64,000 nucleotides of DNA from DATAES01 sp963721305 (lineage in GTDB: Bacteria > Actinomycetota > Acidimicrobiia > Acidimicrobiales > JACDCH01), in assembly GCA_963721305.1 (NCBI GenBank), contig CAVRIR010000005.1, positions 992,001 through 1,056,000 on the forward strand, read 5' to 3'. Each line of letters opens with the position of its first letter. Position 1 is the first letter of the stretch. The position numbers and the translations under genes were made by a program. Below the pieces are notes generated by a model that saw only the letters and a list, made by a program, of their open reading frames with translations, ran no database searches and had not been told where the DNA came from. This document shows, piece by piece, positions 34,349 through 42,978 of this stretch.

Positions 34349-35926
34349 TCAGACGGGTGGGACGCCGTGCTTGCGCCAGGGGCGCTGAACCGTCTTCGTC
34401 GCGGACACCTGGAGCCCGCGCCAGATCGCGAGGCGGGTGTCGGCGGGGTCGATCACGTCGTCGACTTGCGCGTGTCCCGCCGCGATGTACGGATCGATGT
34501 TCTTGCGGAACTCCTCCGCCATGGCGATGCGGGCTTCGTCGCGCTCGGGTCCCTCAGGAATCTGCTCGAGCTGCCTGCGCATCGTGATGTTGACCATCCC
34601 ATCGGGACCCATGACTGCGATCTCCGCGGTCGGCCAGATCGCGAGGTAGTCCGCCTCGTACGCGAGTCCGTTCATCACGAAGTAGCCCGCGCCGTAGCTC
34701 TTGCGCAGCACGACCGAGATCTTCGGAACGGTCGCCTCGGAAACGGCGAAGAGCATCTTTGCGCCGTGGCGGATGATCCCCTGCTTCTCGACCGCTGACC
34801 CGACGATGAAGCCCGGTACGTCGTGCAGGAACACGAGCGGGATGTTGAACGCGTCGCACAACCACACGAACCGCGCCGCCTTGTCCGCCGCGTTCACGTC
34901 GAGCGCGCCGCCGAGAACCATCGGCTGGTTGGCGAGGATGCCGACCGGCTGCCCGCCGACGCGCGCCAGCGCGGTCACGATGTTGCGCGCCCACTGCGGC
35001 TTCATCTCGAGGTAGTGACCGCCGTCGACGACTGCAGCGACGACCTTGCGCGTGTCGTACGCCCGCCTCGGCGCGGTCGGCACGATGTCGTAGAGCTCGT
35101 CACAGCGACGGTCGACCGGATCACCAGTCTCGATGACCGGCGGACGTCCCTCGTTGTTGCTGGGGAAGAACGACAGGTAGTGCCGCACCATCGCGAGGCA
35201 CTCTTCGTCGCTTTCGACCTCCTGATCGGCGACCCCCGAGACCTTGTTGTGCACCTCGGAGCCGCCCATCTCCTCCTCGGTCACGTCCTCACCGGTCGCC
35301 GCCTTCACGAGGTGGCGGCCGCCGAGCGCCATGGACGACGTGCCCTTCACCATGGGGATGAAGTCGGTGAGCGCGGGGATGTACGCGGTGCCCGCGGCGC
35401 AGTGGCCGAGCAGCGCGCCGACTTGGGGCACCACGCCCGAGAGTGTCACCTGCTCGCGGAACAGCGCGCCCGCGCCGGCGAACGTGGAGCCGGAGGTGGA
35501 CTGGATGCGCGCACCGCCCGAGTCGAGCAGCCAGATGATCGGGATGCGCTGGCGCAGGACGAGCTCGCGGATCCGCGCCGTCTTCTCCTCGCCGACCTGT
35601 CCCATCGACCCCGCCATGACGGTGAAGTCGTAGGCGATGACCGCGACGCGGCGGCCGTCGATGTCACCGACCCCGGTGACGACGCCGTCGGCGGCAAGCG
35701 AGCCGCGGTCGGCGAGCGACGGGTCCATGTGGTCGGCGAGCATGCCGTACTCGACGAACGAGCCGGCGTCGACCAGCAGGTCGATGCGTTCGCGCACAGG
35801 CAGCTTTCCGAGCTCGCGCTGGCGTGCGACGCGGTCCTCACCGCCCATCGCGAGCGCGACTCGCTTGCGCTTCCGCACGTCGTCGACCAGCGGTCCCCAG
35901 TCGTGCAGGTTCGGATCTTCGGCCAT
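34349..35926 (-). CDS. Acyl-CoA carboxylase carboxyltransferase (beta) subunit
   Basis: Transfers carboxyl from biotin to acetyl-, propionyl- or longer acyl-CoA. The 525 residues have the N and C carboxyltransferase halves: GKLPVRERIDLLVDAGSFVEYG, DFTVMAGSMGQVGEEK, SGGARIQ, GHCAAGTAYIPALTDF, then GVADQEVESDEECLAMVRHYLSF, and in the C half ILANQPMVLGGALD, FLHDVPGFIVGSAVEKQGIIRHGAKML. I chose the ATG at 35926 (AEDPNLHDWGPL); an earlier in-frame start would overlap the divergent gene's leader. Confidence 0.94.
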   Translation of the reverse strand: MAEDPNLHDWGPLVDDVRKRKRVALAMGGEDRVARQRELGKLPVRERIDLLVDAGSFVEYGMLADHMDPSLADRGSLAADGVVTGVGDIDGRRVAVIAYDFTVMAGSMGQVGEEKTARIRELVLRQRIPIIWLLDSGGARIQSTSGSTFAGAGALFREQVTLSGVVPQVGALLGHCAAGTAYIPALTDFIPMVKGTSSMALGGRHLVKAATGEDVTEEEMGGSEVHNKVSGVADQEVESDEECLAMVRHYLSFFPSNNEGRPPVIETGDPVDRRCDELYDIVPTAPRRAYDTRKVVAAVVDGGHYLEMKPQWARNIVTALARVGGQPVGILANQPMVLGGALDVNAADKAARFVWLCDAFNIPLVFLHDVPGFIVGSAVEKQGIIRHGAKMLFAVSEATVPKISVVLRKSYGAGYFVMNGLAYEADYLAIWPTAEIAVMGPDGMVNITMRRQLEQIPEGPERDEARIAMAEEFRKNIDPYIAAGHAQVDDVIDPADTRLAIWRGLQVSATKTVQRPWRKHGVPPV

Positions 35927-35949
35927 CGACCGAACGTACACTCGCCCGC

Positions 35950-36363
35950 GTGCGTCGCACTGGGGTCGCTGCCCTCGTCATCGCACTCGTCGTGCTCGCG
36001 GCGGCGTGCGGCGACGACACCCCGCCGGTCGGAGCGATCACCAGTGCGTCGCCCGGATCCGAATCACTCGCGCCGTCCGCGAGCGCGTCGCCGGCGCAGC
36101 GCGAGCTCGGTCGCACGCTGGCGCGCGCCGTCGCCGCAGAGCTGCAACAGGATCTGTCGACGCCACTCACGCCGCGGCAGGTCGACTGCCTCGTCGATCA
36201 GCTCGTCGCCCACCTCGACGACGACGTGTTGACCGGCCTCGCATCGAACGCACCCGAGTCCGGCAGCGTGTCGAGCGAAGAGGGTTCGGTCTTCGCCAAC
36301 GCGTTCGCCCGCTGCCTTCCACCCGACGTCGCGTCAACACTCCGCGCCCGAGTCACGGGCTGA
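35950..36363 (+). CDS. Small secreted lipoprotein
   Basis: The 137 residues begin with a signal RRTGVAALVIALVVLAAACGDD, lipobox AAAC with Cys at about 20. The mature part has a Ser/Ala linker and one small helical domain with two cysteines (TPRQVDCLVDQLV and FARCLPPDVAS). No named family is recognised. It is followed by the second copy of the dispersed palindrome. Confidence 0.72.
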   Translation: MRRTGVAALVIALVVLAAACGDDTPPVGAITSASPGSESLAPSASASPAQRELGRTLARAVAAELQQDLSTPLTPRQVDCLVDQLVAHLDDDVLTGLASNAPESGSVSSEEGSVFANAFARCLPPDVASTLRARVTG

Positions 36364-36379
36364 CCTCTCTCCCCCGCAT

Positions 36380-36432
36380 GAATGTTGGATGGAAACGGGC
36401 GCTATAGCGCCCGTTTCTCCCCGGAGTTCGGA
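36380..36432. repeat. Dispersed palindromic repeat, copy 2 (inverted relative to copy 1)
   Basis: A 26-base perfect palindrome at 36392-36417 with arms GAAACGGGCGC and centre TATA has the flanks GAATGTTGGATG and TCCCCGGAGTTCGGAGG, which are the reverse complements of the flanks of the copy at 22521-22570. It lies between two convergent genes, where it may also help termination. Confidence 0.8.
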
Positions 36433-36458
36433 GGCTGAGGCACGCAATGGAGGCGACG

Positions 36459-37244
36459 TCAGCGGCCTTTCCACGCCGGCTTGCGCTTGTCGGCGAACGC
36501 GGCGATTCCCTCGGCCGCGTCTTCGGTGGCAGTGGTGATCGTCAGCATCGGGTGCAGCAGACGCAAGGCCTCGTCGGCCGACTGGTCCCACACCGCGTAG
36601 AACGAATCGCGGCCGAGCTTCATGATCGACGTCGACTTCGACGCAAGGTTCGACGCCAGTTCGTGGACCGCGTTGTCGAGCTCGTCCACGGATACGACGC
36701 GCGTCACGAACCCGATGCGGTCCGCCTCTTCGGCATCGACGCGGCGGCCGGTCATCATGAGCTCGAGCGCCTTCTTCGGCGGCATCGAGCGCATGAGCGG
36801 CACGGTGATCATGTACGGCCAGAGACCGACGTCGATCTCCGGCGTGCCGAACTGCGCGTCGTCGGCTGCGATCACGAGATCGCATGCGAGACACAAGCCG
36901 AAACCGCCGGCCAACGCGTAGCCCCGCACCCTCGCGATGATCGGTTTGCCCAGCTCCCACATCGTTCGGAACAGGCGCGCCAACTCGCCACGCGAATCGT
37001 GCACGGCAACCCATCCCGCGTCGCCGGACATCCCCGTGAGATCCGCTCCCGCGCAGAACGCCTTGTCACCGGCACCCGTGAGGACGACGACGTGCACGGC
37101 GGCGTCGGACTTGGCGTCCTCGAACGCTTCACGAAGTTCGGTCATCACCTGCCACGACAACGCGTTGCGCCGATTGGGCCGGTTGATCGTGACGGTGGCG
37201 ATCCCGTCCGCTACGTCGTAGAGCACAGCTTCGAAGGGCATCAC
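36459..37244 (-). CDS. Enoyl-CoA hydratase/isomerase family protein
   Basis: The 261-residue crotonase-fold protein shows ATVTINRPNRRNALSWQVM, the oxyanion loop GAGDKAFCAGADLTGMSGD, VRGYALAGGFGLCLACDLVIAADDAQFGTPEIDVGLWP and the C-terminal SFYAVWDQSADEALRLL. Both catalytic glutamate regions look partly altered, so the exact reaction is open. It is monocistronic and divergent from the DUF5317-like gene. Confidence 0.9.
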   Translation of the reverse strand: MMPFEAVLYDVADGIATVTINRPNRRNALSWQVMTELREAFEDAKSDAAVHVVVLTGAGDKAFCAGADLTGMSGDAGWVAVHDSRGELARLFRTMWELGKPIIARVRGYALAGGFGLCLACDLVIAADDAQFGTPEIDVGLWPYMITVPLMRSMPPKKALELMMTGRRVDAEEADRIGFVTRVVSVDELDNAVHELASNLASKSTSIMKLGRDSFYAVWDQSADEALRLLHPMLTITTATEDAAEGIAAFADKRKPAWKGR

Positions 37245-37279
37245 CCGGGAACGTAGTGCTCGGTTGTTACCTTCGTCGC

Positions 37280-38020
37280 GTGGTTCTGACGGTTGTGGCA
37301 GTCGCGCTAGGACTCGTCATTGCGGTGTGTTTGCCCGCACGGCGTACGCGCTTCGCTCGCCCTCGATTGCACAAGCCGGGGTTGCTCGCCGTCGGTGTCG
37401 TCGGTCAGGCGATCGCGGCGCGCTTGCACGACGAGCCCGCGGCGTCGTTGATGCTCCTGTCGCTCGTGCTGCTCACCTGGTTCGCGATCGCCAACCTCCA
37501 TCTCACGGGCATGGGGGTCGTCGCCATCGGACTGTGCGCGAACATCATCCCGATCGCGTTGAACCAGGGGATGCCCGTACGCCCCAGCGCACTCGTGCAC
37601 GCGAACGTCGTCGAGGCGTCGCAACTGACGAACGTCGATCTCTCCGGAGGCCGTCACCTCGAGCAACCAGGCGACCGGATGGTCGCGCTGTCCGACATCA
37701 TCCCGGTGCCGGCGGCGCAGCAGGTCGTGTCCTTCGGCGATCTGATCATCTTCGTCGCCACGATCGACGTGATCGTCAATCTCATGCGGCGCCAGCGGCG
37801 CACGCCGTCGCATGCTCGTGGTCGACACGCCGCATCGAACGGCTACCGCGAACCGGCGTTCGACCTGCGCGACAGCACGATCGCCAAGCACGTCCAGGAC
37901 TGGGGCGCGGCGCCGAGCCCGCTGCCGTCGTCGGGATCCCAGAACTCGGCGAATCCCGACGCCGTCGCGCCGCGCACCGTCGTGTCGGCGACGCGTGCCC
38001 CGACGAGCCACAACAAATAG
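37280..38020 (+). CDS. DUF5317-like membrane protein
   Basis: The first 190 residues have several membrane segments (LTVVAVALGLVIAV, LMLLSLVLLTWFAIANLHL), the small conserved-looking ALNQGMPVRPSALVHA, LSDIIPVPAAQQVVSFGDLIIF and VATIDVIVNLMRR, as in the DUF5317 family. The last 60 residues overlap the convergent hydrolase gene over 178 bases and look like read-through, so the true 3' end may be earlier. GTG at 37256 is another possible start. Confidence 0.62.
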   Translation: MVLTVVAVALGLVIAVCLPARRTRFARPRLHKPGLLAVGVVGQAIAARLHDEPAASLMLLSLVLLTWFAIANLHLTGMGVVAIGLCANIIPIALNQGMPVRPSALVHANVVEASQLTNVDLSGGRHLEQPGDRMVALSDIIPVPAAQQVVSFGDLIIFVATIDVIVNLMRRQRRTPSHARGRHAASNGYREPAFDLRDSTIAKHVQDWGAAPSPLPSSGSQNSANPDAVAPRTVVSATRAPTSHNK

Positions 38021-38901
38021 GCGAGCTGCGGCCACACCGGCCCTCGCCAGTACCGGCGGCGATCGAAGGCCGGCTCGACGCGATGCACACCACAGGGTCC
38101 GAACTCACCGCCGAACGCGCCACGAGCGGTGATCGACGCCAGTGCGTCGGGCTGGTCGATCACGAGCAGCGGTAGCAACGCCTCGAGCGTGCGACAGCGA
38201 CCCGACGTCGCTTCGGCCGCACCGCCGTCGACCCAGGTGCAGCGATCCGCATCCCATCGGGTCGCGATGGCAGCGACGAGATCAGCGGTGTCGATGCCGA
38301 GCTGTTGACCGTTCCACGCCACCAACGCGGTCAACGACACGGGAGCGCAGTCGAAGCCGTTGTCGGGCAGCGACGCGACGAGCTCGCCCTTGACGTCGTA
38401 CCAGCGCGCCGGATCACCCGCGCCCCAGTGATCGAAGCGAGGGCTGTCGTCACATCCGGTCTCCCACGGATGGGTCACGCCGATGAGGCCCGAGCGGTGG
38501 CGGCGCTCGCGCAGGAAGAACTCGATGCCGCGGTGCGCGCGCTCGACGAGCTCGTCGCCGACAGCGATGCCCCGCTCACGCAGTGCCGCGATGGCGTGGC
38601 CGTACATCGGCGGTTGCGTGATCGTCGACGATCCCGGACGACCCCAGAACGACTCGTGGTGCGCGGGATCCCGCGTGTAGTCGATGTGGGGGATGAAGCC
38701 GCGGTCGTCCTGCGCTCGCAGGACGTGCGCGAGCTCGGCCACCGCACGGTCGGCGCGACCCAACTCGGCCCAGATGATGGCGTGGAAGCAGGAGTCCCAC
38801 AGCCAGCGGAAGGGATACGTCACCGCGTTGGGAACGGTGTAGCCCTCGGGCTGCCAATGGGCCTCCATGATGGATCGCACCTGCTCGATCAGTACCGTCA
38901 T
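37843..38901 (-). CDS. MGH1-like glycoside hydrolase (GH63-related)
   Basis: The 352 residues give an (alpha/alpha)6-barrel glycosidase: YPFRWLWDSCFHAIIWAELGRADRAV near the N-terminus, FIPHIDYTRDPAHH, SSTITQPPMYGHAIA, HPWETGCDDSPRFDHW with the catalytic-type Glu and Asp, and YWRGPVWPQLAYLLW. Related enzymes act on mannosyl- or glucosylglycerate. The family is usually longer (about 430 or more), so this may be a short form. Its start is 6 bases from the divergent glycosyltransferase start, which suggests joint sugar metabolism. Confidence 0.8.
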   Translation of the reverse strand: MTVLIEQVRSIMEAHWQPEGYTVPNAVTYPFRWLWDSCFHAIIWAELGRADRAVAELAHVLRAQDDRGFIPHIDYTRDPAHHESFWGRPGSSTITQPPMYGHAIAALRERGIAVGDELVERAHRGIEFFLRERRHRSGLIGVTHPWETGCDDSPRFDHWGAGDPARWYDVKGELVASLPDNGFDCAPVSLTALVAWNGQQLGIDTADLVAAIATRWDADRCTWVDGGAAEATSGRCRTLEALLPLLVIDQPDALASITARGAFGGEFGPCGVHRVEPAFDRRRYWRGPVWPQLAYLLWLVGARVADTTVRGATASGFAEFWDPDDGSGLGAAPQSWTCLAIVLSRRSNAGSR

Positions 38902-38907
38902 CGGGCG

Positions 38908-39939
38908 ATGCCCGTGTGCGCCATCGTGTCGTTTCGTCTCGGCCTGTCCGACGGTGTGTCGGTCATCGCCGCGGGTTGGCAACGCGCACTGACCGACCTC
39001 GGCTTCGTCGTGACGACAGTGGCCGGCGAGGGACCGGTCGATCGACTCTTGCCGGGATTGGCGATCGGCGCGACCGAGCCGCCGGCGGACGACGAGCTTC
39101 GCGCGGCGTTCGACGGCGCCGACGTGGTGGTCGTCGAGAACCTGTGCACGATTCCGTTGAACCTACCGGCGGCGCGCGCGGTGGGCCGAGTGCTCGCAGG
39201 ACGCCCGGCAGTCCTGCACCATCACGACCCGCCGTGGCAGTTGCCGCAGCATGCGCACGTCACCGAGCTTCCACTCGACGATCTGGCCTGGCGCCACGTC
39301 GTCATCAACGACACGACGCGTGACGAGTTCGCGCAGCGCGGCCTCGACGCAACGCGCATCTACAACGGCTTCGACACAGACCCGCCGCACGGCGACCGCG
39401 ACGCCGTCCGCCGCATGGTCGATGTCGAACCGGATGAACGTCTGCTCGTCCATCCGGTGCGGGCCATCCCTCGCAAGAACGTGCCCGCGGCGATAGAGCT
39501 TGCCGAAGCGCTCGACGCGACCTACTGGTTGGTGGGGCCGGCAGAAGATGGCTACGAATCGACGCTCGCCGAGTTGCTCGCAGCGGCGCGCTGTCGCGTC
39601 ATCCACGAGCGCAGTCCCGAAACGGTTCACAACGCATACGCGGCGGCGGACGCGATCGCGTTCCCGTCCATCCGCGAAGGCTTCGGCAACCCGCCGATCG
39701 AGGCGGCTCTGCATCGCCGTCCTGTGGCGGTCGGTCACTACGCCGCGGCGGACGAGCTACGCGCCTATGGCTTCGAGTGGTTCGACCCTGACGAACCAGA
39801 CGTGCTCGACGCGTTCCTCCGCGCGCCGGACGGCACATTGCTCGAACACAACCGGAAGCTGGCAGTCGAGCACTTCTCGCACGAACGGATGGCCGCGGAC
39901 ATCGCACGGCTACTCGATGGAGCAGGGTGGTTGCCGTGA
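38908..39939 (+). CDS. GT4-type glycosyltransferase
   Basis: The 343 residues have a GT-B layout with VSFRLGLSDGVSVIAAGWQRALTDL at the start, HHHDPPWQ, NGFDTDPPHGDRDAVR, and in the C-terminal half the group-1 signature ADAIAFPSIREGFGNPPIEAALHRRPVAVGHY with the EGFGNPxxEA nucleotide-sugar motif. The acceptor is unknown; a compatible-solute or glycerate acceptor is suggested by the neighbouring hydrolase. The stop overlaps the next gene's GTG. Confidence 0.85.
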   Translation: MPVCAIVSFRLGLSDGVSVIAAGWQRALTDLGFVVTTVAGEGPVDRLLPGLAIGATEPPADDELRAAFDGADVVVVENLCTIPLNLPAARAVGRVLAGRPAVLHHHDPPWQLPQHAHVTELPLDDLAWRHVVINDTTRDEFAQRGLDATRIYNGFDTDPPHGDRDAVRRMVDVEPDERLLVHPVRAIPRKNVPAAIELAEALDATYWLVGPAEDGYESTLAELLAAARCRVIHERSPETVHNAYAAADAIAFPSIREGFGNPPIEAALHRRPVAVGHYAAADELRAYGFEWFDPDEPDVLDAFLRAPDGTLLEHNRKLAVEHFSHERMAADIARLLDGAGWLP

Positions 39940-40202
39940 ACTCGGACCCGAACGGCGACCCGATCCGGGCACGGCGGGCACGCATCGCCAAGCTGACCGA
40001 CCTCGGCCAGAAGATCGGCTACGCGCTGTTCGGCATCGCGATCATCGTCTTCGTGATCGGCTTCGTCATCGGGTACTCGGGCACGCTCGTGACGATCATC
40101 GTGACCAGCCTGCTCGTCGGCTCGGTCGTGCTGGCGCCGTCGATCGTGTTCTCGTACGCGGTGCGCGCTGCGGAACGAGAAGACCGCGAACTTGGCCGCT
40201 GA
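39936..40202 (+). CDS. Small membrane protein (88 residues)
   Basis: The 88 residues consist of a basic N-terminus (RARRARIAKLTDLGQKIGYA), two membrane segments (FGIAIIVFVIGFVIGYSG and TIIVTSLLVGSVVLAPSIVF) and a charged C-terminus. The GTG at 39936 overlaps the glycosyltransferase stop as GTGA. No family is recognised. Confidence 0.75.
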   Translation: MNSDPNGDPIRARRARIAKLTDLGQKIGYALFGIAIIVFVIGFVIGYSGTLVTIIVTSLLVGSVVLAPSIVFSYAVRAAEREDRELGR

Positions 40203-40273
40203 CCGAGGGCGGTGCAAAGGTCTGTTCTTCGGCGCTGCTGTTGGCGCGAAGGGTTGTATGGGGAGAACACCGC

Positions 40274-41377
40274 ATGCCCAAGGCTGCTGTCTGCGTCGGG
40301 CTCAATGAGCCGCTCGAGATCCAAGAGCTGAGCCTCGAGCCGCCGCGCGCCGGTGAGGTCATGGTGCGCATGGGCGCGTCGGGGGTTTGCCACTCCGACC
40401 TGTCGATCCAGAACGGGACGCTGATGGGGACGTTCCCGATGGTGCTCGGACACGAGGGCGCCGGCGAGATCGTCGACGTGGGCGCTGGGGTCGAGGGCTT
40501 GTCGGTCGGCGATCACGTCGTTGTGTCGTGGGTGCCGCAATGCGGCCAGTGCTATTTCTGCCGGCACGACCAGGGTTACCTGTGCGAGGCGGGCGCCATG
40601 GCGATGGCGACGGGCGGGCTGCTCGACGGGACAACCCGTTTCTCGCGCGACGGCGAGCCGGTCAAGCAGATGGCTTGTTCCGGAACGTTCTCCGAGCTGG
40701 CCGTGATCCCGGCGATCGGCGCGGTCAAGATCCCGAAGGACATCCCCTTCGACATCGCAGCATTGATCGGTTGCGGCGTGCTCACCGGTGTGGGCGCCGC
40801 GCTCAACACGGCCGACATCCACGAAGGCGACACGGTCGCGGTGATCGGGTGTGGCGGCGTCGGCCTCAACGTGATCCAAGGCGCTCGGATCGCGGGCGCG
40901 GGCGAGATCGTCGCCATCGACGTGCTTCCCAACAAGCTCGAGATGGCGAAGGAGTTCGGCGCGACAAGGCTCATCGACGCGGGTGATGGTGACCCGGTGT
41001 CGAAGGTGATGGACATGACGAGCCAGCGCGGCGTCGACGTCGCCTTCGAGGTCATCGGCCTGAAGGAGACGATCGAGCAGACCTTGATGATGACGCGGCG
41101 GGGCGGCGAAGCGATCCTGGTCGGCGTCCCGAGGATGGACGTCTTGCTCGAGCTACCCGCGTTCTTCGGTGTCGTCCTGATGGCGAAGACGATCAAGGGC
41201 TGCTGGTACGGATCGTCGAACGTGCAGCGGGACGTACCGCGGCTGCTCGAGCACTACAAGACGGGCGAGCTCAAGCTGGATCAGCTCATCTCATGCCGCA
41301 TCGGCGTGCAGGACGTGAACGACGCGTTCCTCGCGATGGAAGCCGGAGAAGTGGCGCGCTCCGTGATCAAGTACTGA
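40274..41377 (+). CDS. Zinc-dependent alcohol dehydrogenase (class III-like)
   Basis: The 367 residues have the catalytic zinc ligands in GASGVCHSDLSIQNG and the LGHEGAGEIVDVGAGVE stretch, the structural zinc cysteines in PQCGQCYFCRHDQGYLCEAG, a cofactor motif AVIGCGGVGLNVIQGARIAGAGEIVAID and the third catalytic ligand region ALIGCGVLTGVGAAL. It likely oxidises an alcohol with NAD or a mycothiol/F420-type nicotinoprotein mechanism; the substrate is open. Confidence 0.93.
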   Translation: MPKAAVCVGLNEPLEIQELSLEPPRAGEVMVRMGASGVCHSDLSIQNGTLMGTFPMVLGHEGAGEIVDVGAGVEGLSVGDHVVVSWVPQCGQCYFCRHDQGYLCEAGAMAMATGGLLDGTTRFSRDGEPVKQMACSGTFSELAVIPAIGAVKIPKDIPFDIAALIGCGVLTGVGAALNTADIHEGDTVAVIGCGGVGLNVIQGARIAGAGEIVAIDVLPNKLEMAKEFGATRLIDAGDGDPVSKVMDMTSQRGVDVAFEVIGLKETIEQTLMMTRRGGEAILVGVPRMDVLLELPAFFGVVLMAKTIKGCWYGSSNVQRDVPRLLEHYKTGELKLDQLISCRIGVQDVNDAFLAMEAGEVARSVIKY

Positions 41378-41384
41378 CGAACGA

Positions 41385-41555
41385 TCAACCGGCGCGCGGC
41401 GGCATCGGGCCGCCGTAGCGGCGCCGGCGCGCACGAGCGGCAAGGAGCGTCACACCCAGACGTTGTGCGGGCCGCGGGCGAAACGGCTCGGCGGGCCGCC
41501 GGGTCGTCCTCGCGGGCACCTGGCGGGCTGGCCTCACGCCCGTCTCGTTCGCCAT
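41385..41555 (-). CDS. Possible small Arg-rich protein (56 residues)
   Basis: An ATG at 41555 opens a frame MANETGVRPARQVPARTTRR that ends in RARRRRYGGPMPPRAG. It fills the gap between the alcohol dehydrogenase and the divergent TetR gene and follows the local codon bias, but the Arg/Pro composition is also what high-GC non-coding DNA gives. Family unknown; doubtful gene. Confidence 0.25.
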   Translation of the reverse strand: MANETGVRPARQVPARTTRRPAEPFRPRPAQRLGVTLLAARARRRRYGGPMPPRAG

Positions 41556-41590
41556 GATCGACACCCCAAGTCTTTCCGAAGCCGAGGTCC

Positions 41591-42190
41591 ATGTCCGCCC
41601 GCCCCCCCGCATCCCGCCTGCCGGCTGCCCGCCGCCGACCACAGTTGCTGGATGTCGCGCTCGAACTCTTTGCCGTTCGGGGCTACCACGCCACGTCGAT
41701 GAACGAGATCGCCGAGGCGGCAGGGGTCACGAAGCCCGTCCTGTACCAACATTTCCGCTCGAAGCGAGAGCTATACCTCGAGCTCCTCGAAGACGTCGGC
41801 GGCCGCCTCCGGGATTCGATCGGCAAGGCGACCTCCGAGGCGCCGAACCCGCGGGAGCAGGTGCGGGCCGGCTTCCTCGCGTACTTCACGTTCGTCGCCG
41901 AGCAGCGCACCGCGTTCCAACTGCTGTTCGGCGGCGGGTCGCGGCGGGACACCGAGTTCGCCGACGCCGTACGGGCCGTCGAGCTGTCGATCGCCGAGAG
42001 CATCGCCGTCCTCATCGAGGTCGAGGGCCTGGCACCGCAGGAGCGCCAGCTCCTCGCCCACGGCATCGTGGGCCTCGCGGAGGGAACCAGCCGCCACTGG
42101 GTGGCGACCGGGATGCACGGTTCGCCCGAACAACTGGCGCACCACGTGTCCACGCTCGCCTGGGCCGGACTGCGCGGTGTTCGCAGTTAG
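41591..42190 (+). CDS. TetR family transcriptional regulator
   Basis: The 199 residues have the N-terminal HTH: RRPQLLDVALELFAVRGYHATSMNEIAEAAGVTKPVLYQHFRSKRELYLELL, with the recognition helix VTKPVLYQHF. The C-terminal ligand domain is all helical (FLAYFTFVAEQRTAFQLLF). Its close relatives regulate fatty-acid genes in actinobacteria. The target is unknown; the palindrome at 2719 is not linked to it by position. Confidence 0.93.
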   Translation: MSARPPASRLPAARRRPQLLDVALELFAVRGYHATSMNEIAEAAGVTKPVLYQHFRSKRELYLELLEDVGGRLRDSIGKATSEAPNPREQVRAGFLAYFTFVAEQRTAFQLLFGGGSRRDTEFADAVRAVELSIAESIAVLIEVEGLAPQERQLLAHGIVGLAEGTSRHWVATGMHGSPEQLAHHVSTLAWAGLRGVRS

Positions 42191-42209
42191 CAACCTGCTC
42201 GCGAAGCGT

Positions 42210-42244
42210 GTGCGCCAAACGACCTCAGACGTCGCTTGGCGCAC
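42210..42244. terminator. Hairpin between convergent TetR and YceI genes
   Basis: GTGCGCCAA at 42210-42218 pairs perfectly with TTGGCGCAC at 42236-42244. An inner CGAC/GTCG (42220-42223 with 42231-42234) extends the stem after one mismatch. It sits 20 and 17 bases from the two stops, so a bidirectional terminator is likely, though no clear T run follows. Confidence 0.6.
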
Positions 42245-42261
42245 CCACTTCTCGCTGACTT

Positions 42262-42870
42262 CTACTGACGGACGGCTTCCGCCTCGATCTCGAGGGTCAC
42301 GTCCTTGCCGACGAGAACCCCGCCGGTCTCGAGGGACTGGTTCCAGTTGATACCGAAGTCGTCACGGTTGAGCTTGCCGGTGGCGCTGAACCCGACGCTG
42401 GTCGAACCCCAAGGTGAGGTGGCGGAGCCCTCGTAGCGGACTTCGAGGTCGATGGACCGGGTGACGCCCGCGATGGTCAGGTCGCCGGTGACCGTCCAGG
42501 TGTCGCCCTTGCCGCGCTGCACGCCGGTCGACCGGAAGGTCATGGTCGGGTGCTCGTCGGTGGCGAAGAAGTCCGCCGACCGCAGGTGCTCGTCGCGGCG
42601 CTCGTCGCTGGTGTCGACGCTGGCGAGGTCGACGTCGACCTCGACGGACGAGTCGAGCGGATCGTCACCGATCGTCACCGTGCCGGAGAAGGCCGCGAAC
42701 CGGCCCCGCACCTTCGAGACCATCAGGTGGCGAATGGCGAACCCGACGTGGCTGTGCGAGACGTCGAGCGGGTACACGCCCGCAACGGGGACCTCTGCGC
42801 CGTCGATCGTTCGGGTCGCGGCTGCCGCTTGCGGAGCTTCGGACTGGGTGGGCTGGATCGTCTGGGTCAT
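42262..42870 (-). CDS. YceI family protein
   Basis: The YceI fold is a lipocalin-like barrel that binds polyisoprenoid or similar amphiphilic molecules. The 202 residues show YPLDVSHSHVGFAIRHLMVSKVRGRFAAFSGTV, ASVDTSDERRDEHLRSADFF, VTGDLTIAGVTRSIDLEV and GKLNRDDFGINWNQSLETGGVLVGKDVTLEIE, all typical. No signal peptide is seen. It is divergent from the MarR gene with a palindrome-rich gap between them. Confidence 0.95.
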   Translation of the reverse strand: MTQTIQPTQSEAPQAAAATRTIDGAEVPVAGVYPLDVSHSHVGFAIRHLMVSKVRGRFAAFSGTVTIGDDPLDSSVEVDVDLASVDTSDERRDEHLRSADFFATDEHPTMTFRSTGVQRGKGDTWTVTGDLTIAGVTRSIDLEVRYEGSATSPWGSTSVGFSATGKLNRDDFGINWNQSLETGGVLVGKDVTLEIEAEAVRQ

Positions 42871-42887
42871 GGCACCGGCTCCTTGTC

Positions 42888-42960
42888 CTCGCAATAGTTG
42901 CGAGAGAAGTTGTTGTCTGTGCAAGCAACATACACAGAGATGTTTGTACACGCAACCTTT
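42888..42960. promoter_or_regulatory. Operator region with several GTTGC-type inverted repeats (yceI/marR gap)
   Basis: CTCGCAA-TAG-TTGCGAG at 42888-42904 is a perfect inverted repeat. It is followed by an imperfect one, TGTTG...CAACA, at about 42910-42930 and by one centred on TGTACA at about 42940-42956 (GTT...AAC). All share GTTGC/GCAAC half-sites. MarR proteins normally bind such palindromes and repress themselves and a divergent gene. Confidence 0.55.
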
Positions 42961-42978
42961 TCTTCGTATCCTCGGACC

